Below, in pieces: positions 32,625 through 35,270 of a stretch of 35,270 nucleotides of DNA; position 1 is the stretch's first letter; each line of letters begins with the position of its first letter. Made by a program: the position numbers and the translations under genes. A model generated the notes under the pieces. That model ran no database searches and was not told where the DNA came from. It saw only the letters and a program-made list of their open reading frames with translations. This stretch comes from Gammaproteobacteria bacterium (lineage in GTDB: Bacteria > Pseudomonadota > Gammaproteobacteria > Ga0077536): contig JAIEQK010000264.1 in NCBI GenBank assembly GCA_019747795.1, positions 1 through 35,270 on the forward strand. The letters are read 5' to 3'.

Positions 32625-32918
32625 TATTTCCCCTGCCTTTCCGAATGGAATGGGTAGTACTGTCGGAGCGTGGGAACGCGCCCCCACCCCGCAGCCAGCA
32701 CCCCTTGCAACGATGCGCGGACGTATCGCCAGCCGCATAAGGTATCGCAGCCCACGGGTTCGTCCAAGACCTGGGGCGTGATGGGGACGTCCCGGGTCCG
32801 CCGGTAAGTCCCCCCATTCGGGCGGGAGGTTCAAACCCCCGGTCGAGCCGCCCGGCGCGGTCCCGGCCCGGGGCGAATCCTTTAATATGCGACGAGCCGA
32901 CCTTCGGAGCAGATTCTC

Positions 32919-33197
32919 ATGGTGACCGCCATCGTGCTCATCCAGACCCGCCACGGGCGCGCCAAGGAAGTGGCCCAGACCCTGGCCGACTTCCCCGAGA
33001 TCTCCGAGGTCTACTCGGTCGGCGGCAGCTACGACGTGGTCGCCATCGTGCGCGTCAAGAAGAACGAGGACATCGCCGACATGGTCACCGAGCGCATGGT
33101 GCAGGTGGACGGCATCGAGCGCACCGAGACCATGATCGCGTTCCAGACCTACTCTCGGCACGACCTGGAGAGCGTCTTCTCCCTGGGGATCGAGTAA
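32919..33197 (+). CDS. Standalone Lrp/AsnC ligand-binding (RAM) domain protein
   Basis: A 92-aa protein consisting of one RAM domain: MVTAIVLIQTRHGRAKEVAQ, then EISEVYSVGGSYDVVAIVRV and a terminal SRHDLESVFSLGIE. There is no DNA-binding helix-turn-helix. Such proteins bind amino acids or other small effectors and can form oligomers. It starts a run of four same-strand genes and the next ORF begins 7 bp later, so it may sense a metabolite of that operon. Confidence 0.9.
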   Translation: MVTAIVLIQTRHGRAKEVAQTLADFPEISEVYSVGGSYDVVAIVRVKKNEDIADMVTERMVQVDGIERTETMIAFQTYSRHDLESVFSLGIE

Positions 33198-33204
33198 GTC
33201 CCAC

Positions 33205-33675
33205 GTGGCCCTGACCTGGTGGCGGCCCCACGCGGTGGTGTGGGGCGAGTGCGATCCCTTCGGCCTGGTCTACTACCCACACATGCTGGCGTGGCTGAAC
33301 GACGTCGAGCACGACCTGTGGCGGGCCCTCGGCCAGCCCATCGAGTCCATGATCGCCCGCGACCGCACCACCTTCGTGATGGGCGAGGTCGCATTCCGCT
33401 TCACCGGGCCCATCCGCTACGGCGAGCCGGTGATGATCTTCCTCCGCCTGGACAGCCTCGGCCGCAGCACGCTGCACTGGAGCACACGGGTGGTCCACGG
33501 CGAGACCGCCGCCCCCGTGTGCGAGGGCACCGCCACCCGGGTCTACGCCCGTGTGCAGGACGACGGCGGGCTCAAGGCCACGGCCATCGGTCCGGAACTG
33601 CGCGCCCTGTTGGCGACCACGCCGCGACCGTCCGCCAGCCTGACACCGACGCTGGCGGCGGTGCTCGACTGGTGA
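33205..33675 (+). CDS. Acyl-CoA thioesterase, hotdog fold (4HBT type)
   Basis: A 156-aa protein starting at GTG 33205. The motif VVWGECDPFGLVYYPHMLAW holds D17, the usual catalytic residue of the 4-hydroxybenzoyl-CoA thioesterase family, and FVMGEVAFRFTGPIRYGEPV completes the fold. It should hydrolyse an aromatic or short acyl-CoA. Downstream lies a thiolase-like gene, so its substrate may be an acyl-CoA of that pathway. Confidence 0.9.
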   Translation: MALTWWRPHAVVWGECDPFGLVYYPHMLAWLNDVEHDLWRALGQPIESMIARDRTTFVMGEVAFRFTGPIRYGEPVMIFLRLDSLGRSTLHWSTRVVHGETAAPVCEGTATRVYARVQDDGGLKATAIGPELRALLATTPRPSASLTPTLAAVLDW

Positions 33676-33736
33676 GTCTCGCGCGGGGACGGCGCTATAG
33701 TCGCCGTCACCAGCTTCGACTCACGGACCGCGCGAC

Positions 33737-34942
33737 ATGACGCCCATCGCCATTCCCCACGGCGCCTACTGGTGCACGCCCTTCGCCCGCTGGCAGGGGA
33801 GTCTCGCCCACCTGCACAGCCTGGAGTTCGCCGCGCGGGTCGCGGCCGAGGCGCTGGCGGCGCGCGGCATCCCGCCCGCGGTGTTCGATTATGGCGTGCT
33901 GGGCATGACCGTCCCGCAGCGCCACAGCTTCTACGGCATGCCCTGGGTGTGCGGGCGGCTGGGCGCGCCGCAGGTCGGCGGCCCGACCATCATGCAGGCG
34001 TGCGCGACCAGCGCGCGGGTGCTGGTGCAGGCGGGGCAGGAGGTGAGCGGCGGCGGCGCGAGCTGCGTGCTCGCCCTGACCGCCGACCGCGTGTCCAATG
34101 GTCCGCACCTGTACTACCCCAACCCGCTGGGCGCGGGCGGCACCGGCGACAGCGAGGACTGGGTGCTGGGCAATTTCGAGCGCGATCCGCTGGCCGGCTG
34201 CAACATGCTGGCAACCGCCGAGAACTGCGCGCGGCGCTGGCAGGTGAGCCGCGAGGCGCAACACGACCTGGTGCTGCGGCGCTACGCGCAATACCTGGAC
34301 GCGACGCGTCCCGATGCCGCGGGCAGGACCTTCCAGTCGCGCTACATGGTGACGCCGCTCGCGGTGCCCGATCAGCGCGGCAAGCGCATCGTCGCCACGC
34401 TGGAGGGCGACGAGGGCATCCACCCGACCACGGCCGAGGGCCTCGCGCGCCTCGCGCCGGTGCAGGCCGACGGCACCGTCACCTACGGCGCCCAGACCCA
34501 TCCCGCCGACGGCAACGCCGGCATGGTGATCACGACCCCGGACCGGGCGCGAGAGCTGGCCCGCGACCCTGGTGTGCGCATCGAACTCGTCGCGAGCGGC
34601 CAGGCGCGCACTGAACTGGCCTACATGCCGGCCGCGCCGATCGCCGCCGCGCGCCGCGCGCTGGACGCGGCCGGGCTCGGCATCGCCGACCTGGCCGCCA
34701 TCAAGTCGCACAACCCGTTCGCGGTGAACGACATCCTCTTCGCCCGCGAGACCGGCGCCCCGCTCGAACGCATGAACAACTACGGCTGCTCGCTGATCTG
34801 GGGCCATCCGCAGGCTCCGACCGGCATGCGCGCCATCATCGAGCTCATCGAGGAACTGGTGATGCGCGGCGGCGGCCACGGCCTGTTCCACGGCTGCGCC
34901 GCCGGCGACACGGCGATGGCGGTGGTCGTGCGCGTGCACTGA
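33737..34942 (+). CDS. Thiolase family protein
   Basis: A 401-aa thiolase-fold protein. The nucleophile C89 (MQACATSARV), H325 (SHNPFAVND) and the second cysteine C387 with preceding His (LFHGCAAGD) are present, so condensation or cleavage of acyl-CoA is plausible. The start MTPIAIPHGAYWCTPFARWQ fits the acetyl-CoA acetyltransferase family, although the N-terminus is divergent. The thiolase G-x-G near the end is GGGHGLFHG. It follows a thioesterase gene by 61 bp. Confidence 0.9.
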   Translation: MTPIAIPHGAYWCTPFARWQGSLAHLHSLEFAARVAAEALAARGIPPAVFDYGVLGMTVPQRHSFYGMPWVCGRLGAPQVGGPTIMQACATSARVLVQAGQEVSGGGASCVLALTADRVSNGPHLYYPNPLGAGGTGDSEDWVLGNFERDPLAGCNMLATAENCARRWQVSREAQHDLVLRRYAQYLDATRPDAAGRTFQSRYMVTPLAVPDQRGKRIVATLEGDEGIHPTTAEGLARLAPVQADGTVTYGAQTHPADGNAGMVITTPDRARELARDPGVRIELVASGQARTELAYMPAAPIAAARRALDAAGLGIADLAAIKSHNPFAVNDILFARETGAPLERMNNYGCSLIWGHPQAPTGMRAIIELIEELVMRGGGHGLFHGCAAGDTAMAVVVRVH

Positions 34943-34948
34943 GCGGCG

Positions 34949-35270
34949 ATGGACGTCGAAGGTGACATCCACGTGCCGGCGCCGCCCGAGGTGGTGTGGG
35001 AGCGACTCATCGATCCGGCCGTCCTCAAGCGCTGCATTCCGGGCTGCACGCGCATGACCCGGCTGGCCCCGCATCGCTTCGAGGCCGAGATCGAGGTGCG
35101 CTACGGGCCGGTGCACGCGAGCTTCCTGACCGACATCGCGCTCACGGACGTGGTCGCGCCCGCGCACTACGTGCTCTCCGGGCGGGGCCACGGCGGCTTG
35201 GCGGGGGTGGGCGAGGGCCGCGCCGAGGTGCGCCTCGACGCCGCGCCGGGCGGCACCGCGGTGCGCTATC
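34949..35270 (+). CDS. CoxG/SRPBCC family protein (partial, C-terminus off the right edge)
   Basis: An ATG at 34949, 6 bp after the thiolase stop, opens a frame that runs to the edge (107 codons). It begins MDVEGDIHVPAPPEVVWERL, then IDPAVLKRCIPGCTRMTRL and HRFEAEIEVRYGPVHASFLT, the pattern of CoxG proteins (carbon monoxide dehydrogenase subunit G, an SRPBCC fold). Relatives assist molybdenum-hydroxylase assembly or bind hydrophobic ligands. The thiolase neighbour argues for a role in acyl-CoA or aromatic metabolism rather than CO oxidation; that is inference. Confidence 0.75.
   Translation, partial: MDVEGDIHVPAPPEVVWERLIDPAVLKRCIPGCTRMTRLAPHRFEAEIEVRYGPVHASFLTDIALTDVVAPAHYVLSGRGHGGLAGVGEGRAEVRLDAAPGGTAVRY

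Noticed and set aside
30405-32657. 750-codon plus-strand frame opposite the halogenase and DUF1329 genes
   Set aside because: It runs through the terminator and both genes in antisense and shows no protein family pattern.
32819-32854. tRNA-like T-arm (GGTTCAAACC) in the gap before the RAM gene
   Set aside because: Only a 7-bp outer stem with a 22-nt loop forms; no acceptor, D-arm or anticodon arm can be drawn.

Overview
The window is GC-rich, densely coding DNA with short intergenic gaps and many 1-20 bp gene overlaps. Gene content (ECF sigma factor, LysR and PaaX regulators, NirBD, RhlE, YceI, SirB1-like protein, standalone Lrp/AsnC ligand-binding protein, DUF1329 protein, flavin-dependent halogenase) points to an aerobic heterotrophic proteobacterium, most likely a gammaproteobacterium; that placement is inference. 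No rRNA, tRNA or CRISPR array was recognised.

Layout. 1-770: anti-sigma factor (cut by the edge) and ECF sigma factor on the minus strand. 911-1705: enoyl-CoA hydratase/isomerase. 1711-3031: REP-like palindromic repeats with an IS5-family element set inside one palindrome. 3040-4212 (minus): a redoxin protein whose frame is crossed by one TGA exactly where a redox cysteine is expected, best read as a selenoprotein. 4247-8422: an MFS transporter divergent from nirBD. 8557-12120: DUF454 protein, carboxymuconolactone decarboxylase-like protein, a secreted protein made almost entirely of Asp-rich calcium-binding-type repeats, a double-CDGSH iron-sulfur protein and a YceI protein. 12161-14454: extradiol dioxygenase-like protein divergent from a LysR regulator, then a deazaflavin-type oxidoreductase. 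14557-19444: SirB1-like protein, membrane protein, ketopantoate reductase-like protein, VOC protein and dicarboxylate/amino-acid symporter, punctuated by two copies of a 184-bp MITE-like element. 19543-22639 (minus): luciferase-like oxidoreductase, RhlE helicase, 2OG-Fe(II) oxygenase-like protein.

22821-27371 is a compact paaABCDE-paaX operon: the complete phenylacetyl-CoA epoxidase with its likely repressor as last gene. The later genes of the pathway (paaF, G, H, J, K, Z) are not adjacent. A cytochrome P450 and a small secreted protein follow. On the minus strand lie a flavin-dependent halogenase and, upstream of it, a DUF1329 protein closed by a strong intrinsic terminator. The right end holds a standalone Lrp/AsnC ligand-binding domain, a hotdog thioesterase, a thiolase-like protein and a CoxG/SRPBCC protein cut by the edge, which together suggest acyl-CoA metabolism.

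The most notable items are the putative selenocysteine redoxin with a candidate SECIS hairpin, the Asp-rich repeat protein, and the small mobile repeats, two of which supply the stop codon of the gene next to them.
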